This document shows, piece by piece, positions 25,084 to 33,730 of a stretch of DNA of 64,000 nt. The stretch spans positions 1-64,000 of the forward strand of contig NZ_FQWU01000001.1 of NCBI RefSeq assembly GCF_900129765.1. Direction: 5' to 3'. The position numbers and the translations under genes were made by a program. Position 1 is the first letter of the stretch, and the number at the start of each line of letters is the position of its first letter. The stretch is from Massilia sp. CF038. Lineage in GTDB: Bacteria; Pseudomonadota; Gammaproteobacteria; Burkholderiales; Burkholderiaceae_D. Below the pieces are notes generated by a model. That model was given only the letters and a program-made list of their open reading frames with translations, was not told the DNA's origin and did not search any database.

Positions 25084-26802
25084 CTATTTCTGCACAATGA
25101 ATTCGGGGGCGGCCATCACCATCACCAGGGCCGCGTAAATGCGGTTCAGGCGCGCCGGGTCGGTGCCCTTGGGCATGCTGTCGACGGCATTGCCGATGAT
25201 GCTGATGGTCGCTTGCGACAATTGACCTGCGACCAGGACCAGATTGAGTTCATCGAGCAGCACCTGGGCCGAGTCAGCCATTGGCAGCAAAGGCGTGTAG
25301 TCAGCTTTGACGTCACCCGTCCCGCGGCTGATGATGTTCTGCATGTAGTTGATATATCCAACCACGGTCGATTCGTTGGTGATCTGGAATTCCGGTGCCA
25401 CCATGTTGGCGCGGCCGATTTCCGTGTTCGGCGGCACATAGCCGGGACGGAAAAAGTTAAACACGCTGCCGGAACGCATCGGGCTTTGGCCGAGGCGGCT
25501 GGCAGGATCGGAGGTATTGCCAATCGCCCACAGATTGCCAGGCGAGCTTGCCTTGAAGGCGCGCGCCCAGGCGGTAAAGCGCAAAATCGGTTCGCGCAAT
25601 TTGCCGAAGCTCGGTGCGGTCAGGCCGGCCGCGCCGCGTGCTTCCTCATCGAGCAGAATGGCGCGGATCACCGCCTTCATATCGCCCTTGACGCCATTGC
25701 CGTCGTTATTGAACGCGGTGGCCACGCGGGCGATATAGGCCGGCGATGGATTGCTGCAAACCAGACGCTGGATTAACTGGCGGCTGATGAACGGCGCCAC
25801 GTTCGGGTGGGCGAAAATTGCGTCCAGCGCCATTTTCAGACTGACCACGCCGTCCGTGCCGGCAGGGATGGTGGTGCCAAGGAAGGTCTTGGCAGCCGTT
25901 TCGTGACGGGCAGCGGTCTGGGTCATGGGACGGCGCTTGAAATCGGGCACGTCCATGGTGGTATTGGTGGTGTCGTAGTTCCAGCCGGTAAACACCTTGG
26001 CCAGGCCAGTGATGTCGTCCAGGGTGTACGTTTCCAGTGCCACGCCGTTGGCGGTCTTGGGCGTGCCGTCCAGATTCAGCTGCAACAGGCCGATGGTAAA
26101 CAGCTGCATGATTTCGCGCGCATAGTTCTCGTCCGGCAGGGCACCTGTTTTCGGGTTGAACTTGGCGTTGTTGCGGAAGGTGAGGTACTCGCCCATGGCC
26201 GGGCTGGTCGACACGTCCTGCAGCAGGGTGCGGTAATTGCCGAAGGCGTTCGCTTCCAGCATGTCCATGAAGGCGGCGCCAGTGAAGGCGTTCCAGCCGC
26301 TGGTAAATGCCGAAATCGAGGTGACGATGATTTCCGACAGCGCAAAGGTGACGCGCTGGCGCAGCGTGTCCGGGGCGGTGATCATCTTGACCCACAGGCA
26401 GGCATCGGCGCCCGATTCGCTGTTTTTCTTGTCGAGTGCGCCGTGGCCGCCGGCAATCAGCCAGTCCCAGCGGGTGGCGGACGGGGCCATCTTGAACTGC
26501 TCCTCGAGCCACGCGCGGTAGCCCACGGTTTGCACGCGGATCAGCTCCTCGCGCGTGGTGCCCATGGAGGACTGGGCCAGGAAGCGCGATGCTTCCGGCG
26601 CTGTGGGCGGCACAGTCGGCACGCTCTTGTCAGGTGCCAGAATGGGCGAGCCGTCGGATCCGCCGCTGCCGCCACAGGCGCTCAGGGCCACGCCCGACAA
26701 CAGGGCAAGTGCGGGAACTTGCAATGCAGGCTTGTCGGCGCCGACCGTGTCCATCACATCGAGTTCGATGCTTTCGAGACAACTTTCGTGTGAATCTGGC
26801 AT
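25084..26802 (-). CDS. DUF1800 family lipoprotein-like protein
   Basis: DUF1800 protein of about 572 residues. ATG 26802 is favoured because AGGATGG lies upstream. After an acidic opening it has LALLSGVALSACGGSGGSDG, which reads like a lipobox (LSAC) although the preceding segment is unusually long (about 38 residues). Family features follow: ASRFLAQSSMGTTREELIRVQTVGY, GYRAWLEEQF, the helix-rich YAREIMQLFTIGLLQLNLDGTP, and FTGWNYD. First gene of a two-gene operon with the DUF1501 protein. Function of the pair is unknown; families of this kind are often linked to cell-surface or polysaccharide-related exported systems, which I cannot confirm here. Confidence 0.85.
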   Translation of the reverse strand: MPDSHESCLESIELDVMDTVGADKPALQVPALALLSGVALSACGGSGGSDGSPILAPDKSVPTVPPTAPEASRFLAQSSMGTTREELIRVQTVGYRAWLEEQFKMAPSATRWDWLIAGGHGALDKKNSESGADACLWVKMITAPDTLRQRVTFALSEIIVTSISAFTSGWNAFTGAAFMDMLEANAFGNYRTLLQDVSTSPAMGEYLTFRNNAKFNPKTGALPDENYAREIMQLFTIGLLQLNLDGTPKTANGVALETYTLDDITGLAKVFTGWNYDTTNTTMDVPDFKRRPMTQTAARHETAAKTFLGTTIPAGTDGVVSLKMALDAIFAHPNVAPFISRQLIQRLVCSNPSPAYIARVATAFNNDGNGVKGDMKAVIRAILLDEEARGAAGLTAPSFGKLREPILRFTAWARAFKASSPGNLWAIGNTSDPASRLGQSPMRSGSVFNFFRPGYVPPNTEIGRANMVAPEFQITNESTVVGYINYMQNIISRGTGDVKADYTPLLPMADSAQVLLDELNLVLVAGQLSQATISIIGNAVDSMPKGTDPARLNRIYAALVMVMAAPEFIVQK

Positions 26803-27137
26803 GAAAACCATCCTGGTGAGTAACATAACTCATGGATGGTAGATGATTAGAGGAAACTTTCCAAACTGCATCTTGTAAATATTTGTTATAAGTTAACACA
26901 TCGCCGCTCGTCCCGTTTATGAGAATTTGACGAATAGTTATTCTGATATTGCAACCGCCATGCATGCGGACGGCATGTTCCGATCATGTTAAGGGGAGTA
27001 AGGGGGTGTTTGGCACGCGCAGGGTAACCCGCTGGCGCGCCCGCAAGCTGACAGTTCCCTTACAGAATGTGAAATGCATTTTTCGACTGCAATGTCGTGT
27101 TTACCCAACCACGACACGGCAAAAAAGTGCATGTGCG
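26803..27137. other. intergenic region with small palindrome
   Basis: 335 bases between the DUF1800 start and the M24 peptidase stop; AT-rich on the DUF1800 side. GGAAA-C-TTTCC (26852-26862) is a perfect short palindrome about 50 bases upstream of the DUF1800 start and could be an operator. The half near 27000-27137 has GC-rich sequence without a supportable gene or terminator. Confidence 0.4.
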
Positions 27138-28376
27138 CTAGCGCGCCAGGGCGAACGGATCGTCGATGGTGTGGGCAGGCTCAGTGAACCATTTCGGTCC
27201 CGATTCGGTCATGTAGAAGTGGTCTTCGTGGCGTATGCCAAACTCGCCGGGAATGCAAATCATCGGCTCGTTCGAAAAACACATGCCCACGTCCAGCGGC
27301 GTGGCGTCGCTGCCCACCAGGTAGGGCCATTCGTGAATGTCCATGCCAATGCCGTGGCCTGTGCGGTGCGGCAGGCCGGGCAATTTGTAGCCGGGGCCAA
27401 AACCATTGGCCTCCAGCGAGGCGCGCGCGGCTGCGTCGACGTCGCGGCAAGGTACGCCCAGCTGGGCGGCAGCAAAAGCGGCCAGCTGCGCTTGCTTTTC
27501 CGCATTCCACACGAAGCGCTGGCGTTCGCTGATCTCGCCAAACACATAGGTGCGGGTAATGTCCGAAATATAGCCTTTGACCTGGCAGCCGGTGTCGATC
27601 AGTACCGTGTCGCCGCGCTTCAGGGTTTGCACATAGCTCACGCCATGCGGATAGGCGGTGGCCTCGCCAAACAGCACGATGCAGAAGTACGATCCCGGCG
27701 CACCGACTTTGCGGTGCGCGCGCGCAATGAAGTCAGCCACTTCCACCGTGGTGATGCCTTCGTGCAGAATGCTGGCAGCTGCCTTGTGGACTTCCAGCGT
27801 CATGTCCTTGCAGCGCTGCATGAGGGCGATTTCCGCACCCGACTTGCGCGCGCGGCAATGGGCCGTCACGCTCTTGGCGTTTTCCAGCGCATAGCCCGCA
27901 GCCAGCGGACGAATGCCGTCGGCAATGAAGAAGGCGGCGCTTTCGCAAATGCCAATCCGGGGCGGCTGCGCGGCGTTGGCAGCAATGCCCATCTTTGCCA
28001 GCACCGCAATGAACAACTGGTAGGGGCTCTCGTGCTCCTCCCAGCAATGGACCTCGCCTTCGACCAGCATGAAGTCGCGGATCGTGCTTTCCTCGAAGGC
28101 GGGCGCAATGTACGCCAGTGCGCCACGAGCCGGCAGGATCGCGCCCACCATGCGCTCGCTGGCGTACCACTTGGTACCGCTGAAGTACGTCATGTTGGTG
28201 CCGGCGTTCAGGTAGACGGCAGAAATGCCCTCGGCCTGCATGAAAGCCTGGGCGCGGGCAATGCGCGCCAGGTGTTCGTCCTTGCCAATGGCGACCATGC
28301 CGCCTGTCATGTCGGACAGGGCGGCCAGCGCCTCGTCCATGCTACTGCCGCCAATGCCCTTGCTGCCGATGTTCAT
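27138..28376 (-). CDS. M24 family Xaa-Pro-type metallopeptidase
   Basis: Pita-bread-fold peptidase, 412 residues: creatinase-like N-terminal domain (about 30-175) and catalytic domain (about 185-400). The dinuclear metal ligands are visible: Asp in VLIDTGCQVKG and YISDITRTY, His in RTGHGIGMDIHEWPY, Glu in SNEPMICIPGEFGIRHEDHF and MTESGP. No signal peptide. It follows dctM by 11 bases, so it is probably co-expressed with the TRAP permease, suggesting that the imported compound contains an amide or peptide bond. Aminopeptidase P, prolidase or a creatinase-type amidinohydrolase-like role are all possible. Confidence 0.88.
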   Translation of the reverse strand: MNIGSKGIGGSSMDEALAALSDMTGGMVAIGKDEHLARIARAQAFMQAEGISAVYLNAGTNMTYFSGTKWYASERMVGAILPARGALAYIAPAFEESTIRDFMLVEGEVHCWEEHESPYQLFIAVLAKMGIAANAAQPPRIGICESAAFFIADGIRPLAAGYALENAKSVTAHCRARKSGAEIALMQRCKDMTLEVHKAAASILHEGITTVEVADFIARAHRKVGAPGSYFCIVLFGEATAYPHGVSYVQTLKRGDTVLIDTGCQVKGYISDITRTYVFGEISERQRFVWNAEKQAQLAAFAAAQLGVPCRDVDAAARASLEANGFGPGYKLPGLPHRTGHGIGMDIHEWPYLVGSDATPLDVGMCFSNEPMICIPGEFGIRHEDHFYMTESGPKWFTEPAHTIDDPFALAR

Positions 28377-28387
28377 ACGCTTCCTTG

Positions 28388-30073
28388 CTATTTCTTTTCG
28401 GTGTCACTCGAAAAATTCAGTTCCGGGGTGCTGTCCTGGTCGGCCTTGTTCGGGTCTTCCGTACCGGCCGGGGGCAGCTGCATGGGCGTCTCTTCCATCG
28501 CAGGCGCGTCGATCTTCAGTTCCAGCTGTTCGGTCATGTCGACCTTTTTATCGACTGACACCAGGGTGGGGAACAGGATGATCAGCGCGACCATGATGAC
28601 CTGGATTGCCACAAACGGTATTGCACCCCAATAGATGTCCGAGGTCTTGACCTCTTTCGGCGCCACCGAGCGCAAATAGAACAAAGCAAATCCGAACGGC
28701 GGGTGCATGAAGGAAGTCTGCATGTTTACGCCCAGCAGCACGCCAAACCAGATCAGATCAATCCCGAGCTTGGACGCCACCGGCCCCACCAGTGGCACCA
28801 GGATGAAGGCCAGTTCGAAAAAGTCCAGGAAGAAGGCCAGCACGAAGAACATCACATTGACCACCACCAGGAAGCCAGTGGTGCCGCCGGGCAGACCGGT
28901 GAGCAGGTGTTCGACCCACAGGTCGCCCGAGACGCCGCGGAATACCAGCGCAAACACGGTGGAACCGACCAGAATGAACATCACAAAGCACGACAGGCGG
29001 GTGGTATGGGCCATGGCCTGGCGCAGCAGGGTCCATGACAGGCGCCGGTTGATCAGGGCCACCACGATGGCGCCCACCGCGCCCATGCCACCGCCTTCGG
29101 TCGGGGTGGCGATGCCGACGAAAATGGTCCCTAGCACCAGAAAGATCAGCACCAGCGGCGGCGCCATCACGAATACGACCCGTTCGGCCATGCGCGAAAG
29201 CAGGCCCAGTTTCATGGTGCGGTTGGCCAGCGCGATCACGAATGCGACGGCAATGCCGAAGGTGGCGGCGTACACGCCCACCTGGTCGGCCGGCAAAGCA
29301 GGGTGGCTGGCACCCCAGAATGCATTGAAGCCCAGGCCCGCAGCGACGGCTGCCACCACCAGCAACAGCAGCGACACGCCGCCACTGTCGCCGTTTGGCT
29401 CGCGCAGATTGCGCGCCTCGGGCGGCAGCGTCGGCACTGCTGAAGGCTTGAACAGCGACACCGCGAGCACATAACCGGCATACATGGCCGCCAGCAAGAC
29501 GCCCGGCAGGAAAGCAGCGCGGTACATATCGCCGACCGAGCGGCCCAGCTGTTCGGCCATCACGATCAGCACCAGCGATGGGGGAATGATTTGCGCCAGC
29601 GTGCCCGACGCGGCAATGACGCCACTGGCAACGCGCTTGTCGTAGCCGTAGCGCAGCATCACCGGCAGCGAAATCAAGCCCATTGAAATGACCGATGCCG
29701 CCACCACGCCGGTGGTCGCTGCAAGCAGGGCGCCAACGAAAATGACGGCGTAGGCCAGACCGCCGCGGATCGGCCCGAACAGCTGGCCGATCGTGTCAAG
29801 CAGGTCTTCCGCCATGCCCGACCTTTCCAGGATCAAGCCCATGAAGGTAAAGAAGGGGATCGCCAGCAGGGTATCGCTGGCCATGATGCCGAAGATGCGG
29901 TTGGGCAGTGCCTGCAGCAGCTCGGGCTTGAGCAAGCCCAGTTCGATGCCGACCAGGCCGAAGAACAGACCATTGGCGGCCAGCGAGAAGGCGACCGGGA
30001 AACCCGACAACAAGAAGATCACCAGGCAGCCGAACATGATCGGCGCGATATTCGCAATGAGGAATTGTTCCAT
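28388..30073 (-). CDS. TRAP transporter large permease, FcbT3/DctM-like
   Basis: Ion-coupled large permease, 561 residues with about 13-14 hydrophobic segments. ATG 30073 (MEQFLIANIAPIMFGCLVIFLLSGFPVAFSLA) is chosen because upstream codons run into dctQ. Family segments: FFTFMGLILERSGMAEDLLD, GALLAATTGVVAASVISMGLISLP, ASGTLAQIIPPSLVLIVMAEQLG, VLGTIFVGIATPTEGGGMGAVGA, and MQTSFMHPPFGFALFYLRS. The 40-residue hydrophilic loop after SLFKPSAVPTLPPEA and a 55-residue acidic tail make it longer than DctM (about 430), as in the mannitol/chloroaromatic group. It needs a binding protein; the receptors at 0.2 and 6.3 kb are of the same family. Confidence 0.9.
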   Translation of the reverse strand: MEQFLIANIAPIMFGCLVIFLLSGFPVAFSLAANGLFFGLVGIELGLLKPELLQALPNRIFGIMASDTLLAIPFFTFMGLILERSGMAEDLLDTIGQLFGPIRGGLAYAVIFVGALLAATTGVVAASVISMGLISLPVMLRYGYDKRVASGVIAASGTLAQIIPPSLVLIVMAEQLGRSVGDMYRAAFLPGVLLAAMYAGYVLAVSLFKPSAVPTLPPEARNLREPNGDSGGVSLLLLVVAAVAAGLGFNAFWGASHPALPADQVGVYAATFGIAVAFVIALANRTMKLGLLSRMAERVVFVMAPPLVLIFLVLGTIFVGIATPTEGGGMGAVGAIVVALINRRLSWTLLRQAMAHTTRLSCFVMFILVGSTVFALVFRGVSGDLWVEHLLTGLPGGTTGFLVVVNVMFFVLAFFLDFFELAFILVPLVGPVASKLGIDLIWFGVLLGVNMQTSFMHPPFGFALFYLRSVAPKEVKTSDIYWGAIPFVAIQVIMVALIILFPTLVSVDKKVDMTEQLELKIDAPAMEETPMQLPPAGTEDPNKADQDSTPELNFSSDTEKK

Positions 30074-30081
30074 GTGGGGGC

Positions 30082-30660
30082 TCAGTCGATCTGGTTGGCG
30101 GCTTTGATCGCGTCGATCTCGTCCTGGGGCGTGGCGGCATGCTTGGCGAATTCGTGGCCATCGATGCGGCCGGCCAGGAAGGCGATGCGTTTGATGATCT
30201 CCGAGATACCCTGCAGTACCAGCAGCAGGAAGCCAAGCGGCACCAGCAGCTTGGCAGGCCACACGATCAGCCCGCCGGCATTGCTGGACATTTCAGCGCT
30301 GCGGATCGAGAGCAGGGCGAACGGGATCCCATACCAGAGAATGAGCAGACAGACCGGGAGCAGGAACAGCACAAAGCCGAACAGATCGATCCAGACCTGG
30401 GTGCGCCTGGAGAAGCGGCCGACCACGACGTCGACCCGCACGTGTTCATCGCGCTTAAGGGTGTGGGCCGAAGCCAGCATGAAGACGGCGGCGTACAGGT
30501 ACCACTGAATTTCAAGCCAGCCGTTGGAACTATAGTTGAACAGGTAGCGCACCAGGGCATTGCCGGCGCAAATGAGCACGGCAGCCAGGAGCGCCCAGCT
30601 GACCGCGCCAGCGATTTTCTCGTTGACGCTGTCGATCAGGCGGGAAAGTGACATGAACAT
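30082..30660 (-). CDS. TRAP transporter small permease, DctQ-like
   Basis: Four-helix small TRAP subunit, 192 residues. Hydrophobic segments at about 18-40, 52-72, 92-115 and 135-158, with EIQWYLYAAVFMLASAHTLKRDEHVRVDVVVGRF as the family core. GGAGAC lies 8 bases before ATG 30660. Its stop is 8 bases before the dctM start, giving the order dctQ-dctM-M24 peptidase. REPIN repeats occupy the region upstream, so its promoter must lie within about 45 bases or read through them from argH. Confidence 0.9.
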   Translation of the reverse strand: MFMSLSRLIDSVNEKIAGAVSWALLAAVLICAGNALVRYLFNYSSNGWLEIQWYLYAAVFMLASAHTLKRDEHVRVDVVVGRFSRRTQVWIDLFGFVLFLLPVCLLILWYGIPFALLSIRSAEMSSNAGGLIVWPAKLLVPLGFLLLVLQGISEIIKRIAFLAGRIDGHEFAKHAATPQDEIDAIKAANQID

Positions 30661-30704
30661 ACGGTGAAGTCTCCATTATGGTTATTTTTTTCACGTACTC
30701 ATAT

Positions 30705-30806
30705 ACATCGTCCTCGCGGAGGCGGCGGTCCGACGACTCGGGACCCATGGCACAGTGACCGACTTCGATACCTGTCTATGGGTCCCCGCCTGCGCGAGGA
30801 CGATGT
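30705..30806. repeat. REPIN-type repeat C
   Basis: Left arm ACATCGTCCTCGCGGAGGCG with a 15-base insertion (CGGTCCGACGACTCG) after GGCGG, then GGACCCATGGCAC; right arm TATGGGTCCCCGCCTGCGCG ending GACGATGT. 102 bp. Its left arm is a perfect 49-bp inverted match to the right arm of repeat D. Confidence 0.88.
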
Positions 30807-30831
30807 CGTGGTACTTCTACTGCTACCACCT

Positions 30832-30946
30832 CATCGTCCTCGCGAAGGCGGGGACCTATAGCACCTCGGCTTCGTGTTATTTTGCTTCTAAGCTCAGGTG
30901 CCATGGGTCCCGAGTCGTCGGACCGCCGCCTCCGCGAGGACGATGT
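30832..30946. repeat. REPIN-type repeat D
   Basis: Left arm CATCGTCCTCGCGAAGGCGG (30832 on), right arm 30898-30946 carrying the same 15-base insertion as repeat C but in inverted orientation. 30705-30753 and 30898-30946 are exact reverse complements over 49 bp. The unit ends 10 bases before the argH stop codon. Confidence 0.88.
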
Positions 30947-30956
30947 CGTGGACCTT

Positions 30957-32369
30957 CTATTTCTGTGTTCCTTGCTCCATCAGCTGCTTGCGCACCCGTT
31001 CAATGGCCAGGCGCACCTGGCGCGGCGCGGTGCCGCCGACATGGTCACGCGCGGCCACCGAGCCTTCCAGCGTCAGCACGGCAAACACATCGTCGTCAAT
31101 CAGCGTGGAAAACGCGCGCAGGCGCTCCAGCGACATCTCCGACAGATCGCATTTGGCGTCATCGCAGGCACGCACTGCATGCGCCACTGCTTCATGCGCA
31201 TCGCGGAACGGCAATCCCTTCTTGACCAGGTAGTCGGCCAGATCGGTCGCGGTGGCATACCCTTGCAGGGCAGCGGCGCGCATCGCATCCGGCTTGACCG
31301 AAATTCCGCCTGCCATGTCGGCAAAGATGCGCAGCGTGTCGATGACCGTGTCGACCGTGTCGAACAGCGGCTCCTTGTCTTCCTGGTTGTCCTTGTTGTA
31401 GGCCAGAGGCTGGCCCTTCATCAAGGTCAGCAGGCCGGTCAGGTGGCCATACACGCGCCCGGTCTTGCCGCGCGCCAGTTCCGGCACGTCCGGGTTCTTC
31501 TTTTGCGGCATGATCGACGAGCCCGTGCAGAAGCGGTCGGCAATGTCGATAAAGCCCACGCGCGGGCTCATCCAGATCACCAGTTCTTCCGACATGCGCG
31601 AGATGTGGGTCATGATCAAGGCAGCGGCAGCACAGAACTCGATGGCGAAATCGCGGTCTGATACAGCGTCGAGCGAATTGTGGCACACATCGTCAAAGCC
31701 CAGGGTGCGGGCCACGCGTTCGCGGTCGATCGGGAAGGTGGTGCCGGCCAGGGCGGCGGCGCCCAGCGGCAGGCGGTTCACGCGCTTGCGGGCGTCGAGC
31801 ATGCGTTCGGCGTCGCGGCCGAACATCTCCACATAGGCCAGCATATGGTGGCCAAAGGTGATCGGCTGCGCCACTTGCATGTGGGTAAAGCCAGGCATGA
31901 TGGTGTCGGCGTTCTTTTCGGCCAGGTCCGTCAGGGCGCCGCGCAGGGTGTGCAGCAGGGTGACAATGTCGTCAATGGCAGCGCGCACGTACAGGCGAAT
32001 ATCAGTCGCCACCTGGTCATTGCGCGAGCGGCCCGTGTGCAGGCGCTTGCCGGCGTCGCCTACCAGTTCGGTCAGGCGTTTTTCGATGTTCAGATGAACG
32101 TCTTCCAGGTCCAGCAGCCATTCAAAGCTGCCGGCTTCGATTTCGGCCTTGATCTGGGCCATGCCGCGCTCGATTTCGGCGCGGTCGGCCGCGCTGATGA
32201 TGCCCTGGGCCGCCAGCATCTCGGCATGCGCCAGCGAACCGGCAATGTCAAACAGGGCCAGGCGTTTATCGAAGAAGACAGAAGCGGTGTAGCGTTTGAC
32301 GAGGTCGGAAACAGGTTCGGAAAAGCGCGCCGACCAGGCTTCGCCCTTCTTGGAGAGTTGTGCGGTCAT
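30957..32369 (-). CDS. argH: argininosuccinate lyase
   Basis: Last step of arginine synthesis: argininosuccinate to arginine and fumarate. 470 residues, usual length. Lyase-1 fold with [18 protein letters not shown], catalytic His163 in [13 protein letters not shown], and the fumarase/aspartase signature [12 protein letters not shown] (283-294). A sigma-70-like promoter lies upstream (32396-32424). REPIN repeats abut its 3' end. Confidence 0.96.
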   Translation of the reverse strand: MTAQLSKKGEAWSARFSEPVSDLVKRYTASVFFDKRLALFDIAGSLAHAEMLAAQGIISAADRAEIERGMAQIKAEIEAGSFEWLLDLEDVHLNIEKRLTELVGDAGKRLHTGRSRNDQVATDIRLYVRAAIDDIVTLLHTLRGALTDLAEKNADTIMPGFTHMQVAQPITFGHHMLAYVEMFGRDAERMLDARKRVNRLPLGAAALAGTTFPIDRERVARTLGFDDVCHNSLDAVSDRDFAIEFCAAAALIMTHISRMSEELVIWMSPRVGFIDIADRFCTGSSIMPQKKNPDVPELARGKTGRVYGHLTGLLTLMKGQPLAYNKDNQEDKEPLFDTVDTVIDTLRIFADMAGGISVKPDAMRAAALQGYATATDLADYLVKKGLPFRDAHEAVAHAVRACDDAKCDLSEMSLERLRAFSTLIDDDVFAVLTLEGSVAARDHVGGTAPRQVRLAIERVRKQLMEQGTQK

Positions 32370-32395
32370 GTGGGAGGGTTCCTTTGATTTACCTG

Positions 32396-32424
32396 ATTAT
32401 AAACAAGGTCCGCAGCCTTGGTAA
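32396..32424 (-). promoter_or_regulatory. candidate argH promoter
   Basis: On the minus strand TTACCA (32424-32419), a 17-base spacer and a perfect TATAAT (32401-32396), 27 bases before the argH start codon. The -35 region overlaps a CAAGG/CCTTG inverted repeat (32404-32420). Confidence 0.6.
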
Positions 32425-32512
32425 AAAACCCGCCCGGGCCAAAAGTGCAAAGGAACGTGATTGTTCTTCCTTTCGACGGTAGAATTGTTTTTTTACCCGG
32501 ATTCTCTCCACC

Positions 32513-32947
32513 ATGGCCAGCACGTCCACTTTACAGATCAGCACCGACCGCTCCGAACTCGATGTACCGCTGATTTACCGCTTCCTGAGCGAGCAATCGA
32601 CCTGGGCCGTGGGTATCTCGCGCGCCATTGTCGACCGGGCCATCGAAAATTCGCTGTGCTTCGGCGGCTACGTCGATGGCCGCCAGGTGGCTTTTGCCCG
32701 CGTCGTCACCGACTACGCCACCTTTGGCAACCTGGTCGATGTGTTCGTTATCCCCGAATTCCGGGGGCGCGGCTACAGCAAAGAGATCATGAAAGCGGTC
32801 ATGGCCCATCCCAGCCTGAAGGGCTTGCGCCGCTTCATGCTGGCCACGGGCGACGCCCACGGCCTGTACGCCCAATTCGGCTTTACCGCGCCGCAGCGGC
32901 CCGAAACGCTGATGGAGCGCTACTTCCCCAACATTTACGTCAGCTGA
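32513..32947 (+). CDS. GNAT family N-acetyltransferase
   Basis: Single GNAT domain, 144 residues. Acetyl-CoA-binding motif VFVIPEFRGRGYSKEIMKAVM (the RGRGYS phosphate loop) follows beta-4 AFARVVTDYATFGNLVDV; the C-terminal strand reads RFMLATGDAHGLYAQFGF, as in the YitH/YafP-like group. Substrate unknown. The convergent membrane-protein gene begins its stop codon at the very next base. Confidence 0.87.
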   Translation: MASTSTLQISTDRSELDVPLIYRFLSEQSTWAVGISRAIVDRAIENSLCFGGYVDGRQVAFARVVTDYATFGNLVDVFVIPEFRGRGYSKEIMKAVMAHPSLKGLRRFMLATGDAHGLYAQFGFTAPQRPETLMERYFPNIYVS

Positions 32948-33664
32948 TCAATCGAGCGGGCGGCCTGCCAGCAGGCTGACCAGGCTTTTCCATGGCCCGA
33001 TGGCCATCGACACTTCGTAACTGGCTTGCTGCAATAGCAGCAGCACCAGCAAAATCACATACGGCGCGCGCACCTTGCCGGCGCGCCAATCGTTCACGAT
33101 CAGGGCCACCGCAATCAGCGCCGCCGCCAGATAGCTCAGATGGAAGGCTTGGGCAAAGGTGGCGCCATCGGGCATCACAAAATGCCCGAGTGCGCGCGAC
33201 AGGGCTGGCGGCAGCAAGGGCAGGGCGGTACAGCTCATATATCTTGCATGCAGCTGGACATCGCGCCGGTGCACGATCGCCATCAGGTAGGCGAACACAA
33301 AGAACCCCACTGAACTGATGTCGACAAACGCCAGACGGGGGCCGAAGCGGCGTGAAAAGCCGCCTTCGCCGGTCAGCATGGCATGCACGATCATCAGACC
33401 CGAGACCACAAACAGCGCTGCCAGCACGATCGACGCTTTGCCGACAGCACGGTGCAGCGCCAGCTTGCGCTGGCGCATCAGATAGCTTTGACCGATCAGC
33501 AGCAGCATCCACAGCGTGGCAATGGCGCCGTGGAACTGGTGCGCGAACTGGCCGCTGCCCAGCTTGCTGTAGTACGAGGGGAAGAAGCCGACCAGGGCGG
33601 TCAGCAGAAGCAGGATGAAATACAGCGGCGCGTCGCTGTAGAAGGGCGAGGTGCGAGCGTGCAT
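32948..33664 (-). CDS. multi-pass membrane protein, unknown function
   Basis: 238-residue membrane protein with about seven hydrophobic segments (LYFILLLLTALVGFFPSYY, GAIATLWMLLLIGQSYLM, ASIVLAALFVVSGLMIVHAML, VGFFVFAYLMAIVH and others). Histidines in QFHGAIA, LALHRAVGK, VHRRDVQLHARYM are spaced as in DUF2306 or cytochrome b561-like proteins, but I do not claim haem binding. ATG 33664 has GGGAG upstream; an in-frame ATG at 33703 lacks a site. Converges with the GNAT gene with no intervening bases. Confidence 0.7.
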   Translation of the reverse strand: MHARTSPFYSDAPLYFILLLLTALVGFFPSYYSKLGSGQFAHQFHGAIATLWMLLLIGQSYLMRQRKLALHRAVGKASIVLAALFVVSGLMIVHAMLTGEGGFSRRFGPRLAFVDISSVGFFVFAYLMAIVHRRDVQLHARYMSCTALPLLPPALSRALGHFVMPDGATFAQAFHLSYLAAALIAVALIVNDWRAGKVRAPYVILLVLLLLQQASYEVSMAIGPWKSLVSLLAGRPLD

Positions 33665-33730
33665 CGGGGGCTCCCTGAGGAAGTTGTCATGTTGACAATC
33701 CACTCAGGGTAGCACCGTTTCACGAAAAAA

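Noticed and set aside
23905-25776. 623-codon plus-strand frame opposite DUF1501/DUF1800
   Set aside because: No motif, no ribosome site, and the opposite strand encodes two recognised families.
30701-30960. CRISPR array
   Set aside because: Repeats are inverted palindromic arms of varying spacing, not direct repeats with unique spacers, and no cas gene is present.
30957-32369. argH as a functional part of the cyanophycin locus
   Set aside because: It is separated by two unrelated genes, has its own promoter, and is a housekeeping arginine-synthesis enzyme.
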